Shown here piece after piece: positions 34,615-43,346 of a stretch of 64,000 nucleotides of DNA. This DNA comes from Streptomyces sp. ADI96-02 (GTDB taxonomy: Bacteria; Actinomycetota; Actinomycetes; Streptomycetales; Streptomycetaceae). The position numbers and the translations under genes are program-made. The stretch covers positions 2,723,332 through 2,787,331 of the forward strand of contig NZ_ML123034.1 in NCBI RefSeq assembly GCF_003846185.1, written 5' to 3'. The notes under the pieces are model-generated. The model did no database searches, was not told where the DNA came from, and saw only the letters and a program-made list of their open reading frames with translations. The first letter of the stretch is position 1. Every line of letters starts with the position of its first letter.

Positions 34615-36186
34615 TCAGTCCTCGATCACGAGGGCCGGGGTCTCCTTCGTCAGCACCTCGCCCCGGAAGAAGGCCGGGCTGCGCCGCTGCATCGCGAGCA
34701 TCAGCACCACGCCGAGGAGCAGCAGCCCGACGCCGATGACGAAGACCGAACCGACGCCGAAGACCGAGGATCCCGAGCCGTACGCCGGGTCCCACATGTC
34801 GTAGAGGGTCTTGACGAACACGGCGGCGAGCAGCAGGCCGCCGACCACCGGGAAGATCCCCTTGAAGACCAGGTCCCGTCCGGAGCGGGTGAGTTCGGCG
34901 CGGAAGTACCAGGCGCAGGCGAAGGCCGTCAGCGCGTAGTAGAAGCAGATCATGAGGCCGAGCGCGTAGATCGTGTCGACCAGGACGTGCTCGCTGACCA
35001 GGGTCATCACCGTGTAGAAGACGCCGGTGCCGATGCCCGCGGTGATCGTCGCGCGGCCGGGCGTCTTGAAGCGGGGGTGGACCTTGGCGTAGGAGGCGGG
35101 CATCGCCTCGTAGGCGGACATGGCCAGGACCGTGCGGGCGACCGGGATGAACGTGGTCTGGAGGCTCGCGGCGGCCGAGGCGAGCACCGCGAGGAAGAGC
35201 AGGATGCCGAGGCCGGGGCCCATCACCGGTCCGGCGAGGGCGGCGAAGACGTTGTCGGAGGTCTCCGGGTTGGCGAGGCCGAGGCCGGATTCGCCGGAGC
35301 CGACGGCCATCTGGGCGGCGATGCCGGTCGCCAGGTAGGAGCCGACCAGGACGACCATCGCGATGAGCGCGGCGCGGCCCGGCGTCTTCTCGCTGCCGGT
35401 GGTCTCCTCGTTGGCGGTCAGGCAGGCGTCCCAGCCCCAGAACATGAAGATGGAGAGCGAGAGCCCGGCGGTGAAGGCCGCGAAGGACTGGACGGCGAAC
35501 GGGTTCAGCCAGGACCAGGAGAAGTCGATGGAGGTGGCGAAGTCCGCGCCGCCGCCGCCCGCCTTCTGGAGCGCCATCGCCACGAACACCGCGAGCACCA
35601 CGAGCTGGAGCCCGACCAGCGCGTACTGGACGCCCTTGGTCGCGGTCATCCCCCGGTAGCTGATGGCGGTGGCGATGGCGATGAGGACGAGGCAGGTGGA
35701 GATGTGGACGAACTTGTTGTCGTCCAGGGCCGCGACCGACGCGTTGCCCGTGATCTCTCCGGCCAGCAGCCAGAAGTACGAGGTGGCGACGCCGGCCAGA
35801 TTGGACAGGACGATGATCGTGGCGATCACCAGGCCCCAGCCGCACATCCAGCCCAGGCGCGGGCCGAACGCCTTCACCGTCCAGGTGAAGGAGGTGCCGC
35901 AGTCCGGCATCGCCCGGTTCAGCTCGCGGTAGGCGAACGCGACCAGGAGCATCGGCAGGAACCCGGCCAGGAAGACGGCGGGCATCTGGACGCCGACCTC
36001 ACCGGCCGTGGAGCCGAGGGTCGAGGTCAGGCAGTACACGGGGGCGACGGTGGAGATGCCGATGACGGCGCTGCCCATCAGGCCGACGGAGTTCCCGCCG
36101 AGGCCCTTGCCGCGTACACCGCCGTCGGCCGGGGCGCTTCCCCGTACCGTGTCTCCGGCCTGTGGCCGCGCGTCCAGCTGAGTCAT
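34615..36186 (-). CDS. APC-family amino acid permease
   Basis: This 523-residue transporter has about twelve membrane helices. The first helix carries GLMGSAVIGISTVAPVYCLTSTLG, the substrate-binding helix-1 region of the amino acid-polyamine-organocation family. Later helices include WMCGWGLVIATIIVLSNLAGV and FMFWGWDACLTANEET, the latter typical of streptomycete permeases in this subgroup. The substrate is unknown. ATG 36186 is the chosen start. An inverted repeat, GTGAGAC-N6-GTCTCAC, about 40 bases upstream is a likely operator. The C-terminal 20 residues are polar. Confidence 0.88.
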   Translation of the reverse strand: MTQLDARPQAGDTVRGSAPADGGVRGKGLGGNSVGLMGSAVIGISTVAPVYCLTSTLGSTAGEVGVQMPAVFLAGFLPMLLVAFAYRELNRAMPDCGTSFTWTVKAFGPRLGWMCGWGLVIATIIVLSNLAGVATSYFWLLAGEITGNASVAALDDNKFVHISTCLVLIAIATAISYRGMTATKGVQYALVGLQLVVLAVFVAMALQKAGGGGADFATSIDFSWSWLNPFAVQSFAAFTAGLSLSIFMFWGWDACLTANEETTGSEKTPGRAALIAMVVLVGSYLATGIAAQMAVGSGESGLGLANPETSDNVFAALAGPVMGPGLGILLFLAVLASAAASLQTTFIPVARTVLAMSAYEAMPASYAKVHPRFKTPGRATITAGIGTGVFYTVMTLVSEHVLVDTIYALGLMICFYYALTAFACAWYFRAELTRSGRDLVFKGIFPVVGGLLLAAVFVKTLYDMWDPAYGSGSSVFGVGSVFVIGVGLLLLGVVLMLAMQRRSPAFFRGEVLTKETPALVIED

Positions 36187-36225
36187 GAGAAGGACGGTAT
36201 GCGCTGCGATATCCACATCCTGAGT

Positions 36226-36245
36226 GTGAGACTTCAATGTCTCAC
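36226..36245. promoter_or_regulatory. inverted-repeat operator candidate upstream of permease
   Basis: GTGAGAC-TTCAAT-GTCTCAC has perfect 7-bp arms and lies 40 bases before the permease ATG, in an unusually AT-rich upstream region. It looks like a repressor site; the protein is unknown. Confidence 0.5.
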
Positions 36246-36412
36246 CCTTCGCTTGGCGGTTAATCTCCGCGAAATGCCTCGTTAATGCAAGGTCATCTCC
36301 GCACACAACCTTCCGATAAACGATGGCCGACCGAGCGCGGCAACGTACGGTAATCGCAGCACTGTCCGTTTTGTGGTGATTCAAAATTTTCCCGCGCCCT
36401 TCGGCGGGCGGC

Positions 36413-37876
36413 TCAGCCGGGCCAGACGATCGCCTGCGTCTCGCTGTAGGCGCGCAGCGCGTACGAGCCGACGTCCCGGCCCACGCCGCTCTTGCGGAAG
36501 CCGCCGAACGGCGCCTCCATGTTCCGCCCCACGGTGTTGACGCCGACCCCGCCCGCGCGCAGCCGCCGGGCGATCCGGAAGGCGCGGGCCACGTCACCGG
36601 ACCAGACGTAGTCGATGAGCCCGTACTCGCTGTCGTCGGCCAGCGCGACGCCCTCCTCCTCGTCGTCGAACGGGACGACCACCACCACCGGTCCGAAGAT
36701 CTCCTCGCGGACCACCCGCATGTCGTGGGTGCAGCCGGCCAGGAGCGTCGGCGCGACGTAGAAGCCCCGGTCGAGCCCGGCCGGCCGCGCGCCGCCCGTG
36801 ACGACCCGCGCCCCCTCCTTCCGGCCCAGCTCCACGTACGCCTCGACGCGGTCGCGGTGGGCGGCGGAGATGACCGGGCCGACCACGGTCGCCCGGTCCG
36901 CCGGGTCGCCGACCGGCAGCCGGTGCGCGTACGCGGCCAGCTTCGCGATCAGTTCGTCCTGGACGGAACGGTGGACCAGGACACGGGTGGGAGCCGTGCA
37001 GATCTGGCCGCTGTAGAAGGAGAACGTCGTGCCGATGCCCGCCACCGCCGCGTCGAGGTCCGCGTCCTCCAGCACCAGCGCCGCGCCCTTGCCGCCCAGC
37101 TCCATCAGCTGCCGCTTCATCCCGTGACCGCACACCTCGGCGATGCGCTGCCCGACGGCGGTCGAGCCGGTGAAACTGACCATGTCGACGTCCGGCGCGT
37201 CCACGGCCGCCTCACCGACGCCCGCCCCCGAACCGGTCACGACGTTCACGACGCCCGCCGGAACACCAGCCTCCGCCAGGGCCCCGGCCATCCGGTAGAC
37301 GGAGAGCGGGTCCTGCGGGGCGGGCTTCACCACGACGGTGTTGCCCATCGCCAGCGCCGGGGCGACCTTGCCCGCCGGATTGGCCCACGGATTGTTGTAC
37401 GAGGTCACACAGGTCACCACGCCGACCGGCCGGCGGACGGCGAGCGCCCCGAAGATCCCGGCCCGCCCCATCGGCCCGGCCTCGTTGATCTGCGGCGCGA
37501 TCGGCTCCTCGACCGGCTCCACGGCCCCCTTCGCGTACCGCCGGAACCGGGCCGCGGCGACCGCGACCTGCATCCCCCGGGCGGTGGCGGTCGTCGCCCC
37601 GCTCTCGGCACGGGCCAACCCGGCGTGGGACGCGAGGTCCCGCAGGATCAGGTCCGCCGCCCGGTCCAGGATCGCGGCGCGCTCCTCGGGCTTGGTCCGC
37701 GACCAGGCGGGGAACGCCTCGCGGGCCGCCGCCGCCGCCTCGTACACCTGCGCCCGGCTCGCCTCGGGGGCGAGGCCGACGACCTCCTCGGTGGCGGGAT
37801 TGATCACCTCGTAGTGCCCGTCGGCCGGCTCGGTCCACTCCCCGCCGATGAAGAGCCGCCCCGCTTCCCCGTTCAC
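36413..37876 (-). CDS. aldehyde dehydrogenase family protein
   Basis: The 487-residue NAD(P)-dependent aldehyde dehydrogenase has the cofactor motif FTGSTAVGQ, the general base in MELGGKGAALV and the catalytic Cys in SGQICTAPTR. It oxidises an aldehyde to an acid. The GTG at 37876 overlaps the stop of the amidohydrolase gene by four bases (GTGA), so they form a two-gene operon. Together with the LLM and SDR genes upstream it looks like a catabolic set, with substrate unknown. An ATG inside the first codons is absent, which supports the GTG. Confidence 0.92.
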   Translation of the reverse strand: MNGEAGRLFIGGEWTEPADGHYEVINPATEEVVGLAPEASRAQVYEAAAAAREAFPAWSRTKPEERAAILDRAADLILRDLASHAGLARAESGATTATARGMQVAVAAARFRRYAKGAVEPVEEPIAPQINEAGPMGRAGIFGALAVRRPVGVVTCVTSYNNPWANPAGKVAPALAMGNTVVVKPAPQDPLSVYRMAGALAEAGVPAGVVNVVTGSGAGVGEAAVDAPDVDMVSFTGSTAVGQRIAEVCGHGMKRQLMELGGKGAALVLEDADLDAAVAGIGTTFSFYSGQICTAPTRVLVHRSVQDELIAKLAAYAHRLPVGDPADRATVVGPVISAAHRDRVEAYVELGRKEGARVVTGGARPAGLDRGFYVAPTLLAGCTHDMRVVREEIFGPVVVVVPFDDEEEGVALADDSEYGLIDYVWSGDVARAFRIARRLRAGGVGVNTVGRNMEAPFGGFRKSGVGRDVGSYALRAYSETQAIVWPG

Positions 37877-39612
37877 GCCGTACCCACCGTCCGGGTGTCG
37901 CGGCCGGAGCGCAGCACCGTGCCCGGCACCGCCCCCGTCACCTTGTCGTCCCGCAGCGTCTCGACGCCGTTGACCCGTACGGAGACGATCCCGAGGGCCT
38001 TGGAGTCCAGGCGCGGGCTGTCGCCGGGCAGGTCGTGGACGAGGGTGGCGGGCCCGGCGTCGATCCGCTCCGGGTCGAAGAGCACCAGGTCGGCGTGGAA
38101 GCCCTCCTCGATCCGGCCCCGGTCGCGCAGCCCGAAGAGGCGGGCCGGGTCGTCGGTGAGCATCTTGACGGCGGCGGGCAGCGACACGAGCTTCCGGCCG
38201 CGCAGGCAGTCGCCGAGGAAGCGGGTGGTGTACGGGGCCCCGCACATGCGGTCCAGGTGCGCGCCCGCGTCGGAGCCGCCGAGGAGCACGTCCTCGTGCT
38301 CCCAGGTGCGCTGCCGCAGCGCCCAGGAGTCGGGGTCGTTGTCGGTGGGCATCGGCCACAGCACCGTGCGCAGGTCGTCCTCGGCGCAGATCTCGACCAG
38401 GCAGTGGAACGCGTCCTGGCCGCGCTCGGCCGCGATGTCGTTCACGACGCGCCCGCTCAGCCCCTCGTTGGCGGCGCTGTAGGTGTCGCCGATGACGTAC
38501 CGGCCGAAGTTCGCGAGCCGCCGGAAGACCCCGGCCTCCTTGCTGTCGGCGCGGCGCAGCATCTCGGCGCGGGTGTCCGCGTCGCGGAGCCGTTCGACGC
38601 GCTCGGGGACGGGCAGGGCCAGGATCTCGCCCCAGCCGGGGATGAGGTTGAGGGCACAGAAGGTGCCGAGCGACATGTTCATCGGCGTGAGGATCGGCAT
38701 GGTCAGCGCGACGATGCGGCCACCGGCCCGGCGGGCGCGCTCACTGGGCACGAGCTGGCGCGGTACGCGTTCGGGGACGGCGGCGTCGATGGTGAGCACG
38801 TTCCAGTTGAGCGGGCGCCCGGCGGCGGCGCTCATGTCGACGAAGAGGTCGATCTCCTCGTCGGAGAACTGGTCCAGGCACCCGGCGACGATCGCTTCGA
38901 GCTGGGTCCCCTCGTGCTCCCCGACGGCTCGGGACAGGGCGAGCAGTTCCTCGGGCCGGGCGTGCCGGGAGGCGACGGGTTCGCCGTCGCCGTCGGAGTG
39001 GGTCGAGGACTGCGTGGTGGACAACCCCCAGGCCCCGGCGTCCATGGCGTCGTGGAACAGCGCCAGCATGGCGTCCATCTGCTCGGCCGTGGGCTGCCCG
39101 CCGACCGCGTCGGGGCCCATCACGTACCGGCGCAGCGCGCAGTGCCCGACCATGAATCCGGCGTTGACGGCGATACGCCCCTCCAGTGCGTCGAGGTATT
39201 CGCGGAACGTCGACCAGGTCCAGTCGACGCCCTCCTCCAGGGCCGTGAGCGCCATGCCCTCGACGCGCGCCATCATCCGCCGCGTGTAGTCGGCGTCCTC
39301 GGGCCGGTCGGGGTGCAGCGGCGCGAGGGTGAAACCGCAGTTGCCGCCGGCGACGGTGGTGACGCCGTGGTTCATGGACGGGGTGGCGTACGGGTCCCAG
39401 AAGAGCTGGGCGTCGTAGTGGGTGTGCGGATCGACGAACCCGGGGGCGAGGACCAGGCCGTCGGCGTCCTCGTCGGTGACGGCCTCCTCGGAGACGGTCC
39501 CGGGCTCGGCGATGACGGCGATCCGGCCGCCGCGGAGGCCGACGTCGGCGACGTAGGCGGGCCCGCCGCCGCCGTCCACGACGGTGGCGCGGCGGATGAG
39601 GTGGTCGAGCAT
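37873..39612 (-). CDS. amidohydrolase, N-acyl-D-amino-acid deacylase type
   Basis: The 579-residue amidohydrolase-superfamily enzyme has the metal motif FVDPHTHYDAQ (HxH) after a small beta-sandwich N-terminus, NCGFTLAP, GHCALRRYVMG, a DQFSDEEID loop and the late GGSDAGAHLDRM Asp. This matches D-aminoacylase-type proteins, though many relatives in catabolic clusters act on cyclic amides or other C-N bonds. It starts at ATG 39612 with AAGGGA upstream and ends overlapping the ALDH start. Just upstream lies the CCTTGGGG octamer array. Confidence 0.88.
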   Translation of the reverse strand: MLDHLIRRATVVDGGGGPAYVADVGLRGGRIAVIAEPGTVSEEAVTDEDADGLVLAPGFVDPHTHYDAQLFWDPYATPSMNHGVTTVAGGNCGFTLAPLHPDRPEDADYTRRMMARVEGMALTALEEGVDWTWSTFREYLDALEGRIAVNAGFMVGHCALRRYVMGPDAVGGQPTAEQMDAMLALFHDAMDAGAWGLSTTQSSTHSDGDGEPVASRHARPEELLALSRAVGEHEGTQLEAIVAGCLDQFSDEEIDLFVDMSAAAGRPLNWNVLTIDAAVPERVPRQLVPSERARRAGGRIVALTMPILTPMNMSLGTFCALNLIPGWGEILALPVPERVERLRDADTRAEMLRRADSKEAGVFRRLANFGRYVIGDTYSAANEGLSGRVVNDIAAERGQDAFHCLVEICAEDDLRTVLWPMPTDNDPDSWALRQRTWEHEDVLLGGSDAGAHLDRMCGAPYTTRFLGDCLRGRKLVSLPAAVKMLTDDPARLFGLRDRGRIEEGFHADLVLFDPERIDAGPATLVHDLPGDSPRLDSKALGIVSVRVNGVETLRDDKVTGAVPGTVLRSGRDTRTVGTA

Positions 39613-39970
39613 GACGGTTCCCTTCTCGTGGGTCGCCCTGGGAGGCGGACGGACGGGGCGGCCGGGGCCGAGGAGCCTTGGGCCGAGGAGCCTTGGGGCC
39701 GAGGAACCTTGGGGCCTTGGGGCCTTGGGGCCTTGGGGCCTTGGGGCCTTGGGGCCTTGGGGCCTTGGGGCCTTGGGCCGAGGAGCCTTGGGCCGAGGAG
39801 CCTGGGCCGGGGTGACTGCCGGGGTACGCACGCTTCGGCCGCGGTACGTACCCCGGCTCACAGGGCGACGGTCCGGGAAGACGCCGCCCGGCTCCTGGCC
39901 GGGCCCCGGGGGCGGGTTCGGCACGTCACGACACGGCGCGGCACGGAAACGGCCCCCGGAACGGCCCGGA
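39613..39970. other. 358-base gap with octamer array
   Basis: The gap between the amidohydrolase start and the upstream LLM gene's stop contains no gene that I can support. It holds the CCTTGGGG array with degenerate CCGAGGAGCCTTGGG flanks on both sides, then a 170-base GC-rich stretch in which I see no clear promoter. Confidence 0.7.
39707..39777. repeat. (CCTTGGGG)8 tandem array
   Basis: Eight perfect CCTTGGGG octamers (39707-39770) and a ninth missing one G. Diverged units CCGAGGAGCCTTGGG flank both sides. The plus strand has eight G4 runs spaced by four bases, which could form G-quadruplexes. It lies about 95 bases upstream of the amidohydrolase ATG, with the G-rich strand as template for that operon. 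Confidence 0.9.
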
Positions 39971-41092
39971 TCAGCCCGCCGCGCGGAACCGCGAGGTCCG
40001 GTGCACCGGGTCGGTGTCGATCTTCGGGATCACGTGCTCGCCGATGAGCCGGATCGAGTTCATCGTGTCCTCGGGGCTCACCCCGATCGGCATCCCGAAG
40101 CTCAGCTGGTCGGCCCCGGCCTGGTCCCACCGCCGGCACTGCTTCAGCACCTCGTCCGGGTCGCCGCAGATCATCAGCTCCTCCGCGATGAGCAGCTCGA
40201 TGATCTCCTCGGTGTACTCCGGAAGCAGCTGCGGCCACTCCGGAATCCCCTCCGGGCGGGGAAAGGTGTCGTGGTAGCGGAACAGCAGCGACTGGAGGTG
40301 GTTCAGCCCGCCGCCGACCGCGATCTCGACCGCCTCGGCGTGCGTCTCGGCGCAGATGGCGGTGGAGGTGACCATCACGTTGTCGTTGACGAACGCGCCG
40401 ACCGGTTCGGCCTCCTTGACCGCGTTCTTGTAGGACTCGACGACCCATTCCATGTCGGAGACCTTCTGCACGCTGAAGCCCAGCACGCCGAGCCCCTTCT
40501 TCCCGGCCATCGCGTACGAGGACGGCGACCCGGCCGCGTACCACATGGCCGGGTGCGAGGCTCCGTACGGCTTGGGGAGGATCTTGCGCGGCGGGAGGGA
40601 CCAGTGCTTGCCCTGGAAGCCGACGTACTCGTCCTGGAGCCACATCTTGGGGAACTCGGCGATCGTCTCCTCCCACAGCTCCTTGGTGTGGTTCATGTCG
40701 GTGATGCCCGGCATGAACCCCAGGATCTCGTGGCTGCCCGCCCCGCGCCCGGTGCCGAACTCGAAGCGTCCGCCGGAGAGGTGGTCGAGCATGGCCACCT
40801 TCTCGGCGACCTTGACCGGGTGGTTGACGGGAGCCAGCGGGTTGAAGATGCCGGAACCGAGGTGGATGCGCTCGGTGGCGTGCGCGAGATAGCCGAGGTA
40901 CACGTCGTTGGCGGAGAGGTGCGAGTACTCCTCCAGGAAGTGGTGCTCGGAGGCCCAGGCGTACTTGAAGCCGGACTTGTCCGCCTGGATGACGTACTCG
41001 GTCTCCTCGATCAGTGCCTTGTGCTCTGCCTCGGGGTCCGCCTCGGCACGCGCGGCGGGCACGTACCCCTGCACAAAGAGCCCGAATTCCAC
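39971..41092 (-). CDS. LLM-class flavin-dependent oxidoreductase (bacterial luciferase-like)
   Basis: The 373-residue luciferase-like TIM barrel has FKYAWASEHHFLEEYS at the flavin pocket, HLGSGIFNPLAPVNHPVKVAEKVAMLDHLSGGR, RGAGSHEILGF and a long insertion with MWYAAGSPSSYAMAGKKGLG. The length and the EHHF motif are closer to two-component FMN-dependent monooxygenases than to short F420 enzymes. The GTG 41092 start has no Shine-Dalgarno site, so the message may be leaderless. Two CTGACG palindromes lie 25 and 87 bases upstream, the strongest evidence for control by a TetR-type repressor. Confidence 0.85.
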   Translation of the reverse strand: MEFGLFVQGYVPAARAEADPEAEHKALIEETEYVIQADKSGFKYAWASEHHFLEEYSHLSANDVYLGYLAHATERIHLGSGIFNPLAPVNHPVKVAEKVAMLDHLSGGRFEFGTGRGAGSHEILGFMPGITDMNHTKELWEETIAEFPKMWLQDEYVGFQGKHWSLPPRKILPKPYGASHPAMWYAAGSPSSYAMAGKKGLGVLGFSVQKVSDMEWVVESYKNAVKEAEPVGAFVNDNVMVTSTAICAETHAEAVEIAVGGGLNHLQSLLFRYHDTFPRPEGIPEWPQLLPEYTEEIIELLIAEELMICGDPDEVLKQCRRWDQAGADQLSFGMPIGVSPEDTMNSIRLIGEHVIPKIDTDPVHRTSRFRAAG

Positions 41093-41116
41093 GGAGGTTC
41101 ACCGTCCTCAAGTTTT

Positions 41117-41133
41117 TCTGACGTATCGTCAGA
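41117..41133. promoter_or_regulatory. CTGACG-N3-CGTCAG operator, site 2
   Basis: TCTGACGTATCGTCAGA is a 17-bp palindrome 25 bases before the LLM GTG. It shares both half-sites with the sites at 14367 and 41179. Confidence 0.65.
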
Positions 41134-41178
41134 TTGTGATGCGACCGACTGTTCCACCGCCGGTCCGGCCCGTCAATA

Positions 41179-41195
41179 CCTGACGCTTCGTCAGG
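41179..41195. promoter_or_regulatory. CTGACG-N3-CGTCAG operator, site 3
   Basis: CCTGACGCTTCGTCAGG is a 17-bp palindrome seven bases past the SDR stop codon and 87 bases before the LLM start, 62 bp centre to centre from site 2. Two sites upstream of one gene suggest cooperative repression. Confidence 0.65.
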
Positions 41196-41202
41196 AACGG
41201 TG

Positions 41203-41988
41203 TCAGTGGAGACTGACTCCGGCCAGCCACCCGCCGTCGATGACGAAGGGCTGGCCCGTGATGTAGGAGGAGTCCCGCGAGGTCAGGAAGAGGGCCAGCG
41301 CGGCGACCTCCTCCGGCCGGCCGATCCGGCCCATCGGCACGAGCTCGCGGTAGTAGGCGTCCAGGCCCGCGGACGACGCGGCCGGGTCGGCGCCGGGGTC
41401 CAGCAGCGCGGGGTTGCTCATCGCGGTGTCCACCGCCCCCGGGCAGATCGCGTTGACCCGGATGCCCCGGCCCGCGAGCTCCAGCGCGGCGACCTTGGTC
41501 AGGCCGAGGACGGCGTGCTTCGTCGCGGCGTACGCTCCGACGAGCGCCATCCCGGTCAGCCCGGTGAACGAGGACGTGTTGACGATGGTCCCGCCGCCCG
41601 CCGCCGCGATCTCCGGGGCCACCGCCCGGATGCCGAGGAACGTACCCGTCAGGTTGACCCGCACGACCTCCTGGAACTCCGCCGGCGGCGTGTCGAGCAG
41701 CGCGTTGAAGCGGAGGATGCCCGCGTTGTTGACGAGCCCGTCGATCCTGCCGAAGGCGTCCTTGGCCACGGCGACGGCGTCGGCCCAGTCCTCCTCGCAC
41801 CCCACGTCCAGCCGGACGAACCGCGCGGAGTCCCCGCCCAGCTCCTCGGCCAGCGCCCGGCCCCGTTCGGTGAGCACGTCCGCGACGACGACCCGCGCGC
41901 CCTCCTCCGCGAAGAGGCGCGCCTCCTGCTCGCCCTGACCGCGCGCCGCCCCGGTGACCAGCACGACGCGCCCGTCCAGCTTGCCCAT
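41203..41988 (-). CDS. short-chain dehydrogenase/reductase (SDR)
   Basis: This is a classical SDR of 261 residues: LVTGAARGQGEQEARLF (TGxxxGxG), the cofactor-selecting Asp in VVVADVLTE, LVNNAGILRF, catalytic Ser in NTSSFTGLTG, YAATKHA (Tyr-x3-Lys) and an NAICPGAVDTAMS tail. The Asp favours NAD(H). A second in-frame ATG at 42024, 36 bases upstream, also has a GGGAGG site, because start region and ribosome site are duplicated in tandem; use of that start would add 12 residues. The upstream LLM gene ends inside the duplication, so translation is probably coupled. Confidence 0.9.
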   Translation of the reverse strand: MGKLDGRVVLVTGAARGQGEQEARLFAEEGARVVVADVLTERGRALAEELGGDSARFVRLDVGCEEDWADAVAVAKDAFGRIDGLVNNAGILRFNALLDTPPAEFQEVVRVNLTGTFLGIRAVAPEIAAAGGGTIVNTSSFTGLTGMALVGAYAATKHAVLGLTKVAALELAGRGIRVNAICPGAVDTAMSNPALLDPGADPAASSAGLDAYYRELVPMGRIGRPEEVAALALFLTSRDSSYITGQPFVIDGGWLAGVSLH

Positions 41989-42051
41989 GCCCGTCTCCCC
42001 CGCGCGCCGAGATGACTTGCCCATGCCCGCCTCCCCTACGTGTCGAGATGA
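41980..42051 (-). repeat. 36-bp tandem duplication of a translation start region
   Basis: 41980-42015 and 42016-42051 are adjacent 36-bp copies with about six mismatches. Each contains the last LLM codons, a GGGGAG-type ribosome site and ATGGGCAAG. In the inner copy the LLM stop has changed to CGG. Confidence 0.8.
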
Positions 42052-42980
42052 GGAGCGACGTCCGCACCGAACGCCGCCATCTGATCGGTCAGCTCGCTGA
42101 CACTCCGGCTCCGGAAGCGCACCTGGACCTGGTCCACGCCGATCGCCGCGTACCGGCGCAGCGACTCCGCCAGCGTCTCGGGCTTCCCGGCGAGGGTCCG
42201 CCGCCCGACCGGCCACCCGGGCTCGCCCACGTACAGCGGCTCGGTGATCGCGCCGACGACGATCGGCGCTTCGACGCCTGCCTCCTCCCGCAGGGCCCGC
42301 AGCCGGGCGATCAGCGCGGGCAGCCGTTCGAACGGATCGCCCTGCGGCAGCCAGCCGTCGCCGCGTACGGCGGCCCGGCGGACGGCGGCGGGCGAGGAGC
42401 CGCCCACCCAGATCGGTACCCGCTCCTGTACGGGGCGCGGCAACTGCCCGAGCCCGCTGAACGCGAACCGCTCGCCCGCGAACTCCGGGTACTCCTCCGG
42501 CCCCAGCGCGGCCCGCAGGGCGTCGATGGTCTCGTCCAGCACACCGCCGCGCCCGTCGAAGTCCGCCCCGACGGCCTCGAACTCCTCCCGCACGTGCCCG
42601 GCCCCGACCCCGAGGACCAGCCGCCCGCCGCTGAGGTGGTCGAGGGTCGCGTACTGCTTGGCGGTGAGCAGCGGGTGGCGCAGCCCGACGACGGCGACGT
42701 GACTCATCAGCAGGACGCGCTCGGTGACGCCGGCGAGGAAGGAGAGCGTGGCGACGGGGTCGTACCAGACGGTGCTCATCCCTTCGGCGAGCCGCCGCGG
42801 AATGGCCACATGGTCGCAGCTCGCGAGGTAGGCGAAGCCGCCGAGCTCGGCGGCGCGGGCGACCCGGACGAGGTCGGCGGGGGTCGCCGCGGCCTCCCAG
42901 GGCTCGGCGTAGATCGCGCTCTGCGACTGGACCGGGAGCTGCATCCCGTACGACAGCGCCCCGCTGGGCAGAACCGGCAC
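42036..42980 (-). CDS. LLM-class oxidoreductase, probably F420-dependent
   Basis: The 314-residue TIM-barrel protein has GGFAYLASCDHVAIPRRLA, LMSHVAVVGLRHPLLTAKQYATLDHLSGGRLVLGVGAGHVREEFEAVG and PIWVGGSSPAAVRRA, the usual F420-dependent LLM pattern. AAGGAGG precedes the GTG 42980. Its stop is 47 bases before the inner SDR start and inside the tandem duplication, so the two form an operon (LLM then SDR), likely acting on the same alcohol/ketone substrate. A near-perfect CTGACG palindrome lies about 67 bases upstream. Confidence 0.87.
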   Translation of the reverse strand: MPVLPSGALSYGMQLPVQSQSAIYAEPWEAAATPADLVRVARAAELGGFAYLASCDHVAIPRRLAEGMSTVWYDPVATLSFLAGVTERVLLMSHVAVVGLRHPLLTAKQYATLDHLSGGRLVLGVGAGHVREEFEAVGADFDGRGGVLDETIDALRAALGPEEYPEFAGERFAFSGLGQLPRPVQERVPIWVGGSSPAAVRRAAVRGDGWLPQGDPFERLPALIARLRALREEAGVEAPIVVGAITEPLYVGEPGWPVGRRTLAGKPETLAESLRRYAAIGVDQVQVRFRSRSVSELTDQMAAFGADVAPHLDT

Positions 42981-43346
42981 GGCGGCCTCCTTCCCTTCGA
43001 ACCCGCGGGCGGGCCCCGCCCGGGGTGACGGCCGTCATCGTCATACCTGACGGGTCATCAGACAAGGGGGTCGGGGCGGAGAAGAGGGCTCGGGCTGCCG
43101 ACGTACGGTTTCCTCCGGTTCGACGTCAAGGCGCTCGGGCCGCCGAGGGCGGAGGCCCTTCCCCGGCCCCTCGCTCGGCTGAGAGTCGTCCGTGGCACCG
43201 GGTCCATCGGAGGGCCCGACGCCGGTTCCGCGACATGTCGAAGGGCCCAGCCCCGCGATGTCTGAGAAGCTGCGGAGCTCATCGGCACACAGTGTTCCGC
43301 AGCTCGATCCAGAGGACAGGCGAGCGGCAACGAGAAGGGCAGCCTC
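42981..43346. other. 366-base divergent intergenic region
   Basis: The region between the LLM gene (leftward) and the VOC gene (rightward) contains the operator site 4 at 43047 and a 12-bp palindrome, TGACGGCCGTCA, at 43026-43037. I see no convincing gene; open frames here have no ribosome site and use shadow codons. Confidence 0.6.
43047..43061. promoter_or_regulatory. CTGACG-N3-CATCAG operator, site 4 (one mismatch)
   Basis: CTGACG-GGT-CATCAG differs at one base from the palindrome at 14367, 41118 and 41180 and stands 67 bases before the LLM GTG. It would place the LLM-SDR operon in the same regulon. Confidence 0.5.

Noticed and set aside
43026..43037. Palindrome TGACGGCCGTCA as a fifth member of the CTGACG operator family
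   Set aside because: The half-sites are two bases apart instead of three and lack the outer C/G pairs; it may be chance in GC-rich DNA.
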